NCBI GenBank assembly: GCA_934525405.1
Contig: CAKSZF010000069.1
Location: 1-7,645 of the forward strand
Source: an uncultured Faecalibacterium sp.
Lineage (GTDB): Bacteria > Bacillota > Clostridia > Oscillospirales > Ruminococcaceae
Direction: 5' to 3'
Length of the DNA stretch: 7,645 bases
Both the position numbers and the translations under genes were made by a program. Below the pieces are notes generated by a model. It was given only the letters and a program-made list of their open reading frames with translations, was not told where the DNA came from and ran no database searches. Positions 1 to 5,555 of the stretch are shown here, one piece after another (position 1 is the stretch's first letter; each line of letters begins with the position of its first letter).

Positions 1-15
1 AACTATCACGTTATA

Positions 16-1284
16 ATGTCGATTCTGAACCACTTTTTTGATTATAAGCCCGAGGTGCTGGCGCTGGACGAAAAGGCCATGGAGCTGTGCCAGCCCTATT
101 TCCGCCAGATGGAGGAGATCCGGGATTTCAACCAGCTGAAGATGCTCAAGGCCTTTGCAGATACCCAGATGTCCTCCACCGATATGCTTGGCACCACCGG
201 CTACGGCCTGTGGGATACCGGCCGTGCCAAGCTGGAGCAGATCTTTGCGCAGGTCATGGGCGCAGAGGATGCGCTGGTGCGCAGCCAGTTCCAGAGCGGA
301 ACTCACACGCTGGCGGTGGCGCTGTTCGGTCTGCTGCGGGCAGGGGATACCCTGCTGGCCGCAACCGGCCGCCCCTACGATACGCTGGAAGGCGTCATCG
401 GTCTGGACGGCAAGGGCAAGGGCACCGGTACCCTGATGGACTACGGCGTAAACTACGACGAAGCTCCCCTCAAGCCCGACTTCACCCCGGACTACGACCT
501 GATCGCCCAGAAAGCTCCCGGCGCAAAGGTGTGCCACATCCAGCGCAGCCGCGGCTATTTACAGCGCAACGCCTTTGATCTGGCCACCATCCGCAAAATT
601 GCCGATACCGCCCGCGCTGCAAACCCGGAGATCATCATCTTTGTGGATAACTGCTACGGCGAGTTCACCCAGACGCAGGAGCCCTGTCAGGTGGGCGCGG
701 ATATCGCAGTGGGCAGCCTGATCAAGAACCCCGGCGGCGGCATTGCACCCACCGGCGGTTACATCGTAGGCCGCAGGGATCTGGTGGAGCTGTGCGCTTA
801 CCGCCTGAACGCCCCCGGCCTTGGTAAGGAGCTGGGCTGCACGTTGGAGACCCCCCGGGATATGTATCTGGGCTTCTACTACGCCCCCGGCGTGGTGTGC
901 GAGGCCATCAAGACCGCCATCTACGCCCAGTGTATGCTGGAGCTGCTGGGCAAAAACCCCATCCCTCGTTACTGCGAGGATCATAACGATATCGTTACCT
1001 GCTTTGATGCCGGTACGGCAGAGGCGCTCATCGGCTTCTGTCAGGGGATTCAGGCCGCCAGCCCCGTGGACAGCTACGCCGCCCCGGAACCCAGCCCGGA
1101 GCCGGGCTACACCGATGAGGTGGTCATGGCAAGCGGCAGCTTTACGCAGGGCAGCACCATCGAGCTTTCCTGCGACGGCCCTCTGCGCGCCCCCTATACC
1201 TGCTATCTGCAGGGCGGCTTGAACTTTGCCGCCAGCCGCGCCGGTGTGCTGCTGGCTGTCCAGAAAGCATACTTTCAGGAATAA
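16..1284 (+). CDS. Methionine gamma-lyase family / aluminium-resistance-type PLP enzyme (YnbB-like)
   Basis: A 422-residue cytosolic protein of the fold-type I PLP enzymes (Cys/Met metabolism group), close in pattern to B. subtilis YnbB and the Alum_res family. Visible motifs: TGYG near residue 61, the SGTH stretch near 94-97, a TGRPYDTLE loop at 117-125, QRSRGY at 176-181, FVDNCYGEF at 209-217 with Asp211 as the likely PLP pyridine-nitrogen partner, and SLIKNPGGG at 234-242 with Lys237 as the probable Schiff-base lysine. Length is normal for the family (about 410-430). The family is annotated as methionine gamma-lyase (methionine to methanethiol, 2-oxobutyrate and ammonia), but the true substrate of the YnbB branch is not settled. 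The ATG at 16 has no Shine-Dalgarno in the 15 available bases and the frame stays open to base 1, so the real start may lie a few codons upstream. The gene converges on the MGS-like gene and ends at a strong terminator. Confidence 0.88.
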   Translation: MSILNHFFDYKPEVLALDEKAMELCQPYFRQMEEIRDFNQLKMLKAFADTQMSSTDMLGTTGYGLWDTGRAKLEQIFAQVMGAEDALVRSQFQSGTHTLAVALFGLLRAGDTLLAATGRPYDTLEGVIGLDGKGKGTGTLMDYGVNYDEAPLKPDFTPDYDLIAQKAPGAKVCHIQRSRGYLQRNAFDLATIRKIADTARAANPEIIIFVDNCYGEFTQTQEPCQVGADIAVGSLIKNPGGGIAPTGGYIVGRRDLVELCAYRLNAPGLGKELGCTLETPRDMYLGFYYAPGVVCEAIKTAIYAQCMLELLGKNPIPRYCEDHNDIVTCFDAGTAEALIGFCQGIQAASPVDSYAAPEPSPEPGYTDEVVMASGSFTQGSTIELSCDGPLRAPYTCYLQGGLNFAASRAGVLLAVQKAYFQE

Positions 1285-1315
1285 TGATCGCCCTGCGGGC
1301 AAATAACACGCAAAC

Positions 1316-1358
1316 AAAAAGGAGCTATCGCACAACACGCTGCGATAGCTCCTTTTTT
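1316..1358. terminator. Bidirectional intrinsic terminator between convergent genes
   Basis: A perfect 12-bp GC-containing stem (1321-1332 with 1341-1352) and an 8-nt loop (1333-1340). The stem is extended by an A-tract at 1316-1320 facing a T-tract at 1353-1358, so either strand gives a hairpin followed by U residues. It starts 31 nt after the lyase stop and lies 36 nt beyond the MGS-like stop codon on the other strand, so it can end both transcripts. Confidence 0.93.
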
Positions 1359-1393
1359 CCCTCTATACACAAAGTAACACACAAAATAAACGC

Positions 1394-1834
1394 TTACACG
1401 GCACGGGCCTGTACAACGGGGATCGGCTCAATCATAGCCGGGTGCATCCCCTCGCGGTAGTCCAAATCTCCCTGATCCAGACCACGCAGCAGCACCTCTG
1501 CGGTAGCAATGTTGGTGGCAATGGGTACGCTGTGCATATCGCACAGGCGCAGCAGATTCTGCTCGGTCAGGCTGGCGGCATCGGCCTTCAGCGGGTCGCG
1601 GAAGAACAGCACCAAATCCACCTCATCGCAGGCAACGCGGGAAGTGATCTGCTGCACACCGCCCAGCTTACCGGAGAGGTAGCAGTGCACCGGCAGACCG
1701 GTGGTCTGCGCAAGCATCCGGCCGGTGGTACCGGTGGCGATAACATTATTGCGGGAAAGGATGGCACTGTAAGCGGTACAGAATTGCAGAGCCAGTTCTT
1801 TGCGGGAATCGTGGGCAAGAATTGCGATCGTCAT
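1394..1834 (-). CDS. Methylglyoxal synthase-fold protein lacking the usual catalytic residues
   Basis: A 146-residue protein aligning along its whole length with methylglyoxal synthase (MgsA; DHAP to methylglyoxal plus phosphate). The fold and phosphate-site signatures are intact: AHD at 7-9 (His8, E. coli His19), Lys12, TGTTG at 34-38, LSG at 53-55, FFRDPL at 77-82 (Asp80, E. coli Asp91), RLCD and IATNIATAE at 105-113. However the near-invariant GGDQQ reads GGVQQ, with Val60 in place of the general base Asp71. The segment after DPL gives Ala87 for His98 and Thr90 for Asp101. These alignments are by eye from known E. coli and B. subtilis sequences. Family knowledge says Asp71 and Asp101 changes nearly abolish activity, so automated naming as mgsA is probably misleading. 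The ATG start is supported by AAAGGAGAG about 7-10 nt upstream. The gene stands alone with its own promoter. Alternatives: a ligand sensor, or an enzyme with changed chemistry. Confidence 0.85.
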   Translation of the reverse strand: MTIAILAHDSRKELALQFCTAYSAILSRNNVIATGTTGRMLAQTTGLPVHCYLSGKLGGVQQITSRVACDEVDLVLFFRDPLKADAASLTEQNLLRLCDMHSVPIATNIATAEVLLRGLDQGDLDYREGMHPAMIEPIPVVQARAV

Positions 1835-1939
1835 AAGATGCTCTCTCCTTTACTTATTTTTACATAGTACCAGTTGTGATGTACGAATTTTGAAATCCTG
1901 TGAAACGGAAGTGAAATCGATATCAAATCTTACAATATA

Positions 1940-1968
1940 GTTTTACCGCATCAAAAACGCTCTGTCAA
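1940..1968 (-). promoter_or_regulatory. Probable sigma-A promoter of the MGS-like gene
   Basis: On the minus strand a perfect -35 TTGACA (1963-1968) is followed after 17 nt by TAAAAC (1940-1945) as a modest -10 box. An alternative -10-like TATATT at 1934-1939 is at a poor 23-nt spacing. The start site would lie near 1933, leaving a leader of about 100 nt before the ATG at 1834. The -35 is convincing; the exact -10 is less so. Confidence 0.55.
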
Positions 1969-2001
1969 GAGAAAATTTTGCTTTTTTTACCTATAAAAAC
2001 A

Positions 2002-2018
2002 TAAAAGTACTACTTTTA
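2002..2018. promoter_or_regulatory. Perfect 17-nt dyad, operator candidate upstream of the MGS-like gene
   Basis: TAAAAGTA-C-TACTTTTA: perfect 8-nt arms around one central base, about 34 bp upstream of the -35 box of the MGS-like gene. A short odd-centred palindrome with no T-run suits a protein binding site better than a terminator. No regulator is identified. Confidence 0.45.
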
Positions 2019-2034
2019 CATTGTGAGAAACGGC

Positions 2035-2070
2035 GAATTCTTGGATACATACCACCATCCAAGAGAATTC
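2035..2070. repeat. Inverted repeat with 12-bp arms and a 2-nt bulge
   Basis: GAATTCTTGGAT at 2035-2046 pairs with ATCCAAGAGAATTC at 2057-2070, apart from a 2-nt bulge; the loop is 10 nt. No T-tract follows on either strand, so it is not an obvious terminator. It lies between the 2002-2018 dyad and the 2078-2107 hairpin. Confidence 0.5.
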
Positions 2071-2077
2071 ATTTTCT

Positions 2078-2107
2078 TGGAAAAGTGAAATGTTTTTCAC
2101 TTTTCCA
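2078..2107. repeat. Perfect 13-bp hairpin/inverted repeat
   Basis: TGGAAAAGTGAAA (2078-2090) and TTTCACTTTTCCA (2095-2107) are exact reverse complements around a 4-nt TGTT loop. The stem is AT-rich and lacks a following T-tract, so a protein-binding dyad or an RNA hairpin is more likely than a terminator. GTGAAA also occurs twice in the MGS-like leader, near 1910 and 1920. Confidence 0.55.
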
Positions 2108-2140
2108 CTTGAATCGAAATACAGTCCATCCCGATAAAAC

Positions 2141-2176
2141 AAAAATACAGGCCAAAGCAGCTTACATCGGCCTGTA
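2141..2176 (-). terminator. Intrinsic terminator on the minus strand
   Basis: Read on the minus strand, TACAGGCC (2169-2176) pairs with GGCCTGTA (2146-2153) around a 15-nt loop and is followed directly by five T residues (2141-2145), then a T-rich run. It would stop read-through from the proline operon, or end a short RNA starting near 2276, before the separate promoter of the MGS-like gene. Confidence 0.75.
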
Positions 2177-2276
2177 CAGGAAATTTTTTTCAGCTATCAA
2201 AAACTTGCGGTGCGGTAGGAGGGCAACGGTTTTTCTGCATGAGAATTTTTGTTCGTAAAACATGGAATCCTAGAAA
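2141..2276 (-). ncRNA. Candidate small RNA between two terminators
   Basis: A perfect minus-strand TATAAT at 2283-2288 sits just downstream of the first post-proA terminator, and the terminator at 2141-2176 would give an RNA of about 135 nt. The predicted RNA carries CCCTCCT (2217-2223), complementary to a Shine-Dalgarno sequence, in a possible loop bounded by TTGC/GCAA (2205-2208, 2223-2226). The -35 is poor (GGGTCA at 17-nt spacing). No known RNA family is recognised and transcription is not shown, so this is a hypothesis. Confidence 0.22.
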
Positions 2277-2318
2277 ATTCAGATTATAGATGCCGTTTGC
2301 CTAGATGACCCTAACTGC

Positions 2319-2364
2319 ACAAAAGGCTTCAGAAATGCCCGCAGACAGTTCGGAAGCCTTTTGT
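2319..2364 (-). terminator. Probable terminator of the proCBA operon
   Basis: A perfect 12-bp stem (2319-2330 with 2353-2364) around a 22-nt loop, starting 43 nt beyond the proA stop codon. On the minus strand the descending arm ends in CCTTTTGTG, so the U-run is short and part of the stem. Efficiency may be partial; a second, better terminator follows at 2141-2176. Confidence 0.6.
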
Positions 2365-2407
2365 TATGAGAAACGATTCAAAAGCGATGGTTGGAGGGCA
2401 GGGGAGA

Positions 2408-3670
2408 TCAACGAATCTGCCCGTCACCGTGGATGACGTACTTGTAGCTGCAAAGCTCCTCTAGCCCCATGGGTCCCCGAGCGTGCAGTTTCTGGGTGGA
2501 GATGCCCATCTCGCAGCCCAGACCAAACTCGCCGCCGTCGGTAAAGCGGGTGGAGCAGTTTACATACACGGCGGCGCTGTCCACCGCAGCGGTAAAGCGG
2601 TCGGCGTCTGCCTGTGTCTGGGTCAGGATAGCCTCGCTGTGACCGGTGGAGTGCTGCGCAATGTGGACAATGGCTTCGTCTACGCTGTCCACCACCTTGA
2701 TGGCAAGAATGTAATCCAGAAACTCGGTGTCAAAGTCCGCAGGGCCGGCAGGCGTGCCGGGAATAATGGCGGCGGCGCGTGCGTCCAGCCGCAGCTCTAC
2801 CGGCAGCTTGCCCGCGGCCACGCGGTCGGGGCCAAGACGCTGCGCGAGCTTGGGCAGAAACTCCTGCGCAATGGCAGAATGCACCAGACACACCTCCTCG
2901 GCGTTGCACACGCTGGGGCGGCTGGCCTTGGCGTTTTCAATAATGTCCAGCGCCTTGGCCTGATCGGCGGTGTCGTCCACAAAAATGTGGCAGATGCCGG
3001 TACCGGTCTGGATGCAGGGCACCTTGGCGTTCTCCACACAGGCGCGGATCAGCCCTGCACCGCCCCGGGGAATCAGCAGATCCACATAGCCCACGGCGGT
3101 CATCAGGGCGTTGGCGGAGGCGTGGGTGGTGTCCTCGATCAGGCAGACCGCGTTTTCCGGCAGGCCGTTCTCCCGCAGCCCCTGCCGCAGTGCCTGCACA
3201 ATGGCGTTGGCGCTGCGCCAGGCCTCCTTGCCGCAGCGCAGGACGCAGGCGTTGCCGCTCTTGATGGCAAGGGCGGCGGCATCGCTGGTCACATTGGGAC
3301 GGCTCTCGTAGATGATGGCAATTACGCCCATGGGTACGGCGGTCTTTTCAATCACCAGCCCGTTGGGGCGCTCTACCCGCTTCAGCACCCGGCCCACCGG
3401 GTCGGGCAGGGCGGCAACCTCTTCAATGCCCTTTGCCATAGCGCGGATGCGCTCGTCGGTCAGGGCAAGACGATCCAGCATCACCTCGCTGATATGTCCC
3501 TTTGCGGCGGCCATATCGTCGGCGTTGGCGGCAAGAATGGCAGTCATGCTTGCCGGGCTGCACAGCTGCGCAGCCATACTGCGCAGTGCCTGTGCGCGGC
3601 TGGCGCTATCAGCCAGTGCCAGCGCAGCCTTTGCCCCGCGGGCGGCTTCCAGAATTTCCTGTGTGGTCAT
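2408..3670 (-). CDS. proA: Gamma-glutamyl phosphate reductase (glutamate-5-semialdehyde dehydrogenase)
   Basis: Second step of proline synthesis: NADPH-dependent reduction of gamma-glutamyl phosphate to glutamate-5-semialdehyde, in the cytosol. The 420-residue product is the usual family length (E. coli 417). Visible ProA landmarks are [18 protein letters not shown] sequence at 117-132, [16 protein letters not shown] at 135-150, the IPRGG loop at 200-204, [12 protein letters not shown] at 221-232, the catalytic cysteine Cys255 within [30 protein letters not shown] at 371-391, and HARGPMGL at 396-403 near the C terminus. The ATG is supported by a consensus AGGAGG (minus strand 3679-3684) 8 nt upstream, lying inside the last codons of proB. 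Only 3 nt separate the proB stop from this start, so translation is probably coupled. It is the last gene of the operon, followed by tandem terminators. Confidence 0.97.
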   Translation of the reverse strand: MTTQEILEAARGAKAALALADSASRAQALRSMAAQLCSPASMTAILAANADDMAAAKGHISEVMLDRLALTDERIRAMAKGIEEVAALPDPVGRVLKRVERPNGLVIEKTAVPMGVIAIIYESRPNVTSDAAALAIKSGNACVLRCGKEAWRSANAIVQALRQGLRENGLPENAVCLIEDTTHASANALMTAVGYVDLLIPRGGAGLIRACVENAKVPCIQTGTGICHIFVDDTADQAKALDIIENAKASRPSVCNAEEVCLVHSAIAQEFLPKLAQRLGPDRVAAGKLPVELRLDARAAAIIPGTPAGPADFDTEFLDYILAIKVVDSVDEAIVHIAQHSTGHSEAILTQTQADADRFTAAVDSAAVYVNCSTRFTDGGEFGLGCEMGISTQKLHARGPMGLEELCSYKYVIHGDGQIR

Positions 3671-3673
3671 AGC

Positions 3674-4471
3674 TCAAACCTCCTGTGTGGACAGTGCGGG
3701 CTGCTTGTGCCCGGCAAAGCGGGTGCCGATGGGCTTGCCCGCAGCAATATCATACAGCAGCTCCGGGTGTGCGCCGTTGGCAATCACCATATCCGCACCG
3801 CTGCCGGTCACCATGCGGGCAGCCCGCAGCTTGGTTGCCATGCCGCCGGTGCCCAGTGCTGAGCCTGCACCGTCTGCCAGCGCCATCACTTCCGGGGTGA
3901 TCTCTTCCACCAGCGGGATGAGTGCCGCATCCGGGTGGGTGTGGGGGTTGGCAGTGTACAGGCCGTCGATGTCGCTCAGCAGCACCAGCAAGTCGGCTTT
4001 GCAGCAGCAGGCCACAATAGCGGCCAGCGTGTCGTTGTCGCCAATGGAGGTGATCTCATCGGTGGCAACACTGTCGTTTTCATTGATGATGGGCAATGCA
4101 CCCAGCTCCAGCAGGCGGGTCAGGGTGTTCTGGATGTTCACCCGGCGCTCGGTGTGCTCCACGTCCACGCCGGTAAGCAGAATCTGCGCTACCGTGTGAT
4201 CGTAGGCACTGAACAGCCGGTCGTAGGTGTACATCAGCTCGCACTGCCCCACGGCAGCGCAGGCCTGCTTGGTGGTGGTATCCTTTGGGCGTGCAGGCAG
4301 CGAAAGCTTGCCCACACCCATGCCGATAGCGCCGGAGGACACCAGAATGACCTCGTGACCCTCGTTTTTCAGATCGCTCAATACCTTGACCAGTTCCTCT
4401 GCATGGCGGATGTTCAGCCGCCCGGTGGGGTATGCCAATGTGGAGGTGCCTACTTTCACAACGATGCGCAT
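3674..4471 (-). CDS. proB: Glutamate 5-kinase, short form without a PUA domain
   Basis: Committed first step of proline synthesis: ATP-dependent phosphorylation of glutamate to gamma-glutamyl phosphate, passed to ProA. The 265-residue product is an amino-acid kinase domain: VKVGTST at 5-11, VSSGAIGMG at 44-52, INEND at 129-133, IGDNDTLAA at 143-151, LSDIDGLYT at 165-173 and GTGGMATKL at 207-215. It ends about 50 residues after this motif, so the C-terminal PUA domain of the 367-residue E. coli enzyme is absent; PUA-less forms are known in some Firmicutes and other bacteria. The start was set at the Met of MRIVVKVG because it matches the family N terminus; the frame is open for 19 further codons, but those overlap the proC end and do not resemble ProB. 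AAAGGG lies 11 nt upstream (4483-4488). The start is 7 nt after the proC stop. Confidence 0.96.
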   Translation of the reverse strand: MRIVVKVGTSTLAYPTGRLNIRHAEELVKVLSDLKNEGHEVILVSSGAIGMGVGKLSLPARPKDTTTKQACAAVGQCELMYTYDRLFSAYDHTVAQILLTGVDVEHTERRVNIQNTLTRLLELGALPIINENDSVATDEITSIGDNDTLAAIVACCCKADLLVLLSDIDGLYTANPHTHPDAALIPLVEEITPEVMALADGAGSALGTGGMATKLRAARMVTGSGADMVIANGAHPELLYDIAAGKPIGTRFAGHKQPALSTQEV

Positions 4472-4478
4472 GATTCCA

Positions 4479-5285
4479 TTAACCCTTTCCCATTTCCTTT
4501 GTTTTGTCGTAAGCAGCCAGCACGGCATCCATCACTGCACCGCGCAGCCCGTGTTCTTCCAGTACCCGCACGCCCTGAATGGTGCTGCCGCCGGGGCTGC
4601 ACACAGCATCCTTCAGCGCACCGGGGTGTTTGCCGCTTTCCAGCACCAGCTTTGCGCTGCCCAGCACCATCTGTGCGGCGTACTCCTGCGCCTTTGCCCG
4701 GGGCAGACCGCAGGCCACGCCGCCGTCTGCCAGCGCTTCAATAAACTGGTACACCCATGCCGGGCCGCAGCCGGAAACACAGCTGGCGGCATCGATCATG
4801 TCCTCGGCTACGGCATCCAGACGCCCGGCGGGAGCCATCAGCTGGCAGAATGCAGCCTCTTCCTCGGCGGTCACATCGACGGAGCAATATTGGATCATAC
4901 CTTCGCCCACCGATGCCGGGGTGTTGGGCATGATGCGGATGACAGGGTAGTCGCCGCCCGCCATCTCCTGAATGCGTGCCACTGGCAGGCCTGCGGCCAT
5001 GGTGCACAGCACGAACCGCTTGGTGCGCTCGGCAAGGATGAACCGCAGCGGTTCCAGCATGGCTTCCATCATCTGGGGCTTCACCGCCAGAAAGATCAGA
5101 TCACAGTTACCGGCAACCTCGGCGTTGGTGGCGGTCTGACAGCCCAGTTCTGCGGCCAGCGCTTCGGCCTTAGCCGCCGTGCGGTTGGCCAGACATACAT
5201 TCTCAGGCTCGGTAGCCTTGCATACGGCGCGGGCAATGGCACCGCCCATGTTTCCACAGCCTAAAAACCCAATGGTTTTCATCAT
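4479..5285 (-). CDS. proC: Pyrroline-5-carboxylate reductase
   Basis: Last step of proline synthesis: NAD(P)H reduction of delta-1-pyrroline-5-carboxylate, which forms spontaneously from the ProA product. The 268-residue product has the family's normal length and both domains: an N-terminal Rossmann fold with GFLGCGNMGGAI (G9-x-G11-xx-G14), NRT at 34-36, AVKPQ at 67-71 and RIMPNTPASVGEG at 117-129, then the helical C-terminal domain with SGCGPAWVYQFIEALADGGV (171-190) and SPGGSTIQGV (230-239), the P5C-binding signature. The chosen ATG (5283-5285) is the first of two adjacent ATG codons and has GGGAGGG 8 nt upstream. A further upstream ATG (5315) adds ten residues but would place that Shine-Dalgarno inside the coding region. 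It is the first gene of proC-proB-proA, an order less common than proBA with a detached proC. Confidence 0.97.
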   Translation of the reverse strand: MMKTIGFLGCGNMGGAIARAVCKATEPENVCLANRTAAKAEALAAELGCQTATNAEVAGNCDLIFLAVKPQMMEAMLEPLRFILAERTKRFVLCTMAAGLPVARIQEMAGGDYPVIRIMPNTPASVGEGMIQYCSVDVTAEEEAAFCQLMAPAGRLDAVAEDMIDAASCVSGCGPAWVYQFIEALADGGVACGLPRAKAQEYAAQMVLGSAKLVLESGKHPGALKDAVCSPGGSTIQGVRVLEEHGLRGAVMDAVLAAYDKTKEMGKG

Positions 5286-5293
5286 AATAATAA

Positions 5294-5300
5294 CCCTCCC
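5294..5300 (-). promoter_or_regulatory. Ribosome binding site that fixes the proC start
   Basis: GGGAGGG on the minus strand is 8 nt from the first ATG of a tandem pair (5285) and 11 nt from the second (5282). It favours a start at 5285 over the upstream ATG at 5315. Confidence 0.85.
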
Positions 5301-5339
5301 TCGGCAGGTATGCACTGCATAAAATTCTGCTTCTTATTC

Positions 5340-5368
5340 ATTCTAAGCATCGGGCGGGAGAAAATCAA
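5340..5368 (-). promoter_or_regulatory. Sigma-A promoter of the proCBA operon
   Basis: On the minus strand TTGATT (5363-5368) is followed by exactly 17 nt and TAGAAT (5340-5345), a five-of-six -10 box. Transcription would begin near 5332, giving a leader of about 47 nt. That is too short for a T-box or other usual amino-acid leader, so control is more likely by initiation or by feedback on ProB. Confidence 0.75.
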
Positions 5369-5380
5369 GACTTTTGTCTT
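5367..5380. promoter_or_regulatory. Short dyad overlapping the proC -35 box
   Basis: AAGAC-TTTT-GTCTT (arms 5367-5371 and 5376-5380) touches the upstream edge of the proC -35 element. A bound repressor here would block the operon promoter. Five-base arms can arise by chance, so this is only a candidate. Confidence 0.3.
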
Positions 5381-5448
5381 ATTTTTGGCGGTTATGTTGT
5401 AAAAACAGCACTTTTGCGGCAGGCAGTGCACACACAAACTTCATAAAA

Positions 5449-5466
5449 AGGTAAGGATCTTTACTT
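5449..5466. promoter_or_regulatory. Near-palindrome at the TetR-gene -35 box, operator candidate
   Basis: AGGTAAGGATCTTTACTT is an 18-bp palindrome apart from two G/T mismatched pairs, and it overlaps the first two bases of the -35 box of the TetR-family gene. Size and position fit an autoregulatory TetR-type operator, but no matching site is known from the sequence alone. Confidence 0.4.
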
Positions 5467-5494
5467 GAAATAAGGTCACATTTTGCGGTAAAAT
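5465..5494 (+). promoter_or_regulatory. Sigma-A promoter of the TetR-family gene
   Basis: TTGAAA (5465-5470) and TAAAAT (5489-5494) each match five of six consensus bases at 18-nt spacing. Transcription would begin near 5501, leaving a leader of about 55 nt before the GTG start. It is divergent from the proCBA promoter, with about 96 bp between the two -35 boxes. Confidence 0.75.
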
Positions 5495-5520
5495 AAATCA
5501 TGGGGTATCATTCACGGAAA

Positions 5521-5538
5521 CGGCAGCGGCGTCTGCCG
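5521..5538 (+). promoter_or_regulatory. GC-rich stem-loop just before the TetR-gene ribosome binding site
   Basis: CGGCAG (5521-5526) and CTGCCG (5533-5538) form a perfect 6-bp stem with a 6-nt loop, ending 2 nt before AAAGGA (5541-5546). Its position in the leader could affect ribosome access; no function is shown. Confidence 0.4.
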
Positions 5539-5555
5539 GGAAAGGATGGGTTTTT

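Larger units (their letters stand above)
1835..2407. other. 573-bp AT-rich intergenic region between the MGS-like gene and proA
   Basis: No convincing protein gene lies here; both flanking genes are on the minus strand. The region holds, from right to left, a terminator-like hairpin after proA (2319-2364), a minus-strand TATAAT (2283-2288), a second terminator (2141-2176), three inverted repeats (2078-2107, 2035-2070, 2002-2018), and the MGS-like promoter (1940-1968). Its base composition is clearly more AT-rich than the adjoining genes. It is unusually long compared with the gaps elsewhere in the window. Confidence 0.8.

Noticed and set aside
559..1338. Minus-strand open frame of 259 codons opposite the lyase
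   Set aside because: It runs through the bidirectional terminator and has no family resemblance; it is a coding shadow.
2239..2289. 16-codon plus-strand frame (MRIFVRKTWNPRKFRL) with AGGAGGG upstream
   Set aside because: The Shine-Dalgarno-like site is about 15 nt from the ATG, too far, and there is no plus-strand promoter; the same bases give the CCCTCCT motif of the candidate minus-strand RNA.
2483..3862. Plus-strand open frame of 459 codons
   Set aside because: It lies opposite proA and the end of proB, is rich in Gly, His and Val, and shows no recognisable motif.
4472..4528. 19-residue N-terminal extension of ProB
   Set aside because: It overlaps the end of proC and does not resemble the family N terminus; MRIVVKVG is the standard beginning.
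5286..5315. Ten-residue N-terminal extension of ProC
   Set aside because: It would put the GGGAGGG site inside the gene; the ATG at 5285 has ideal spacing.
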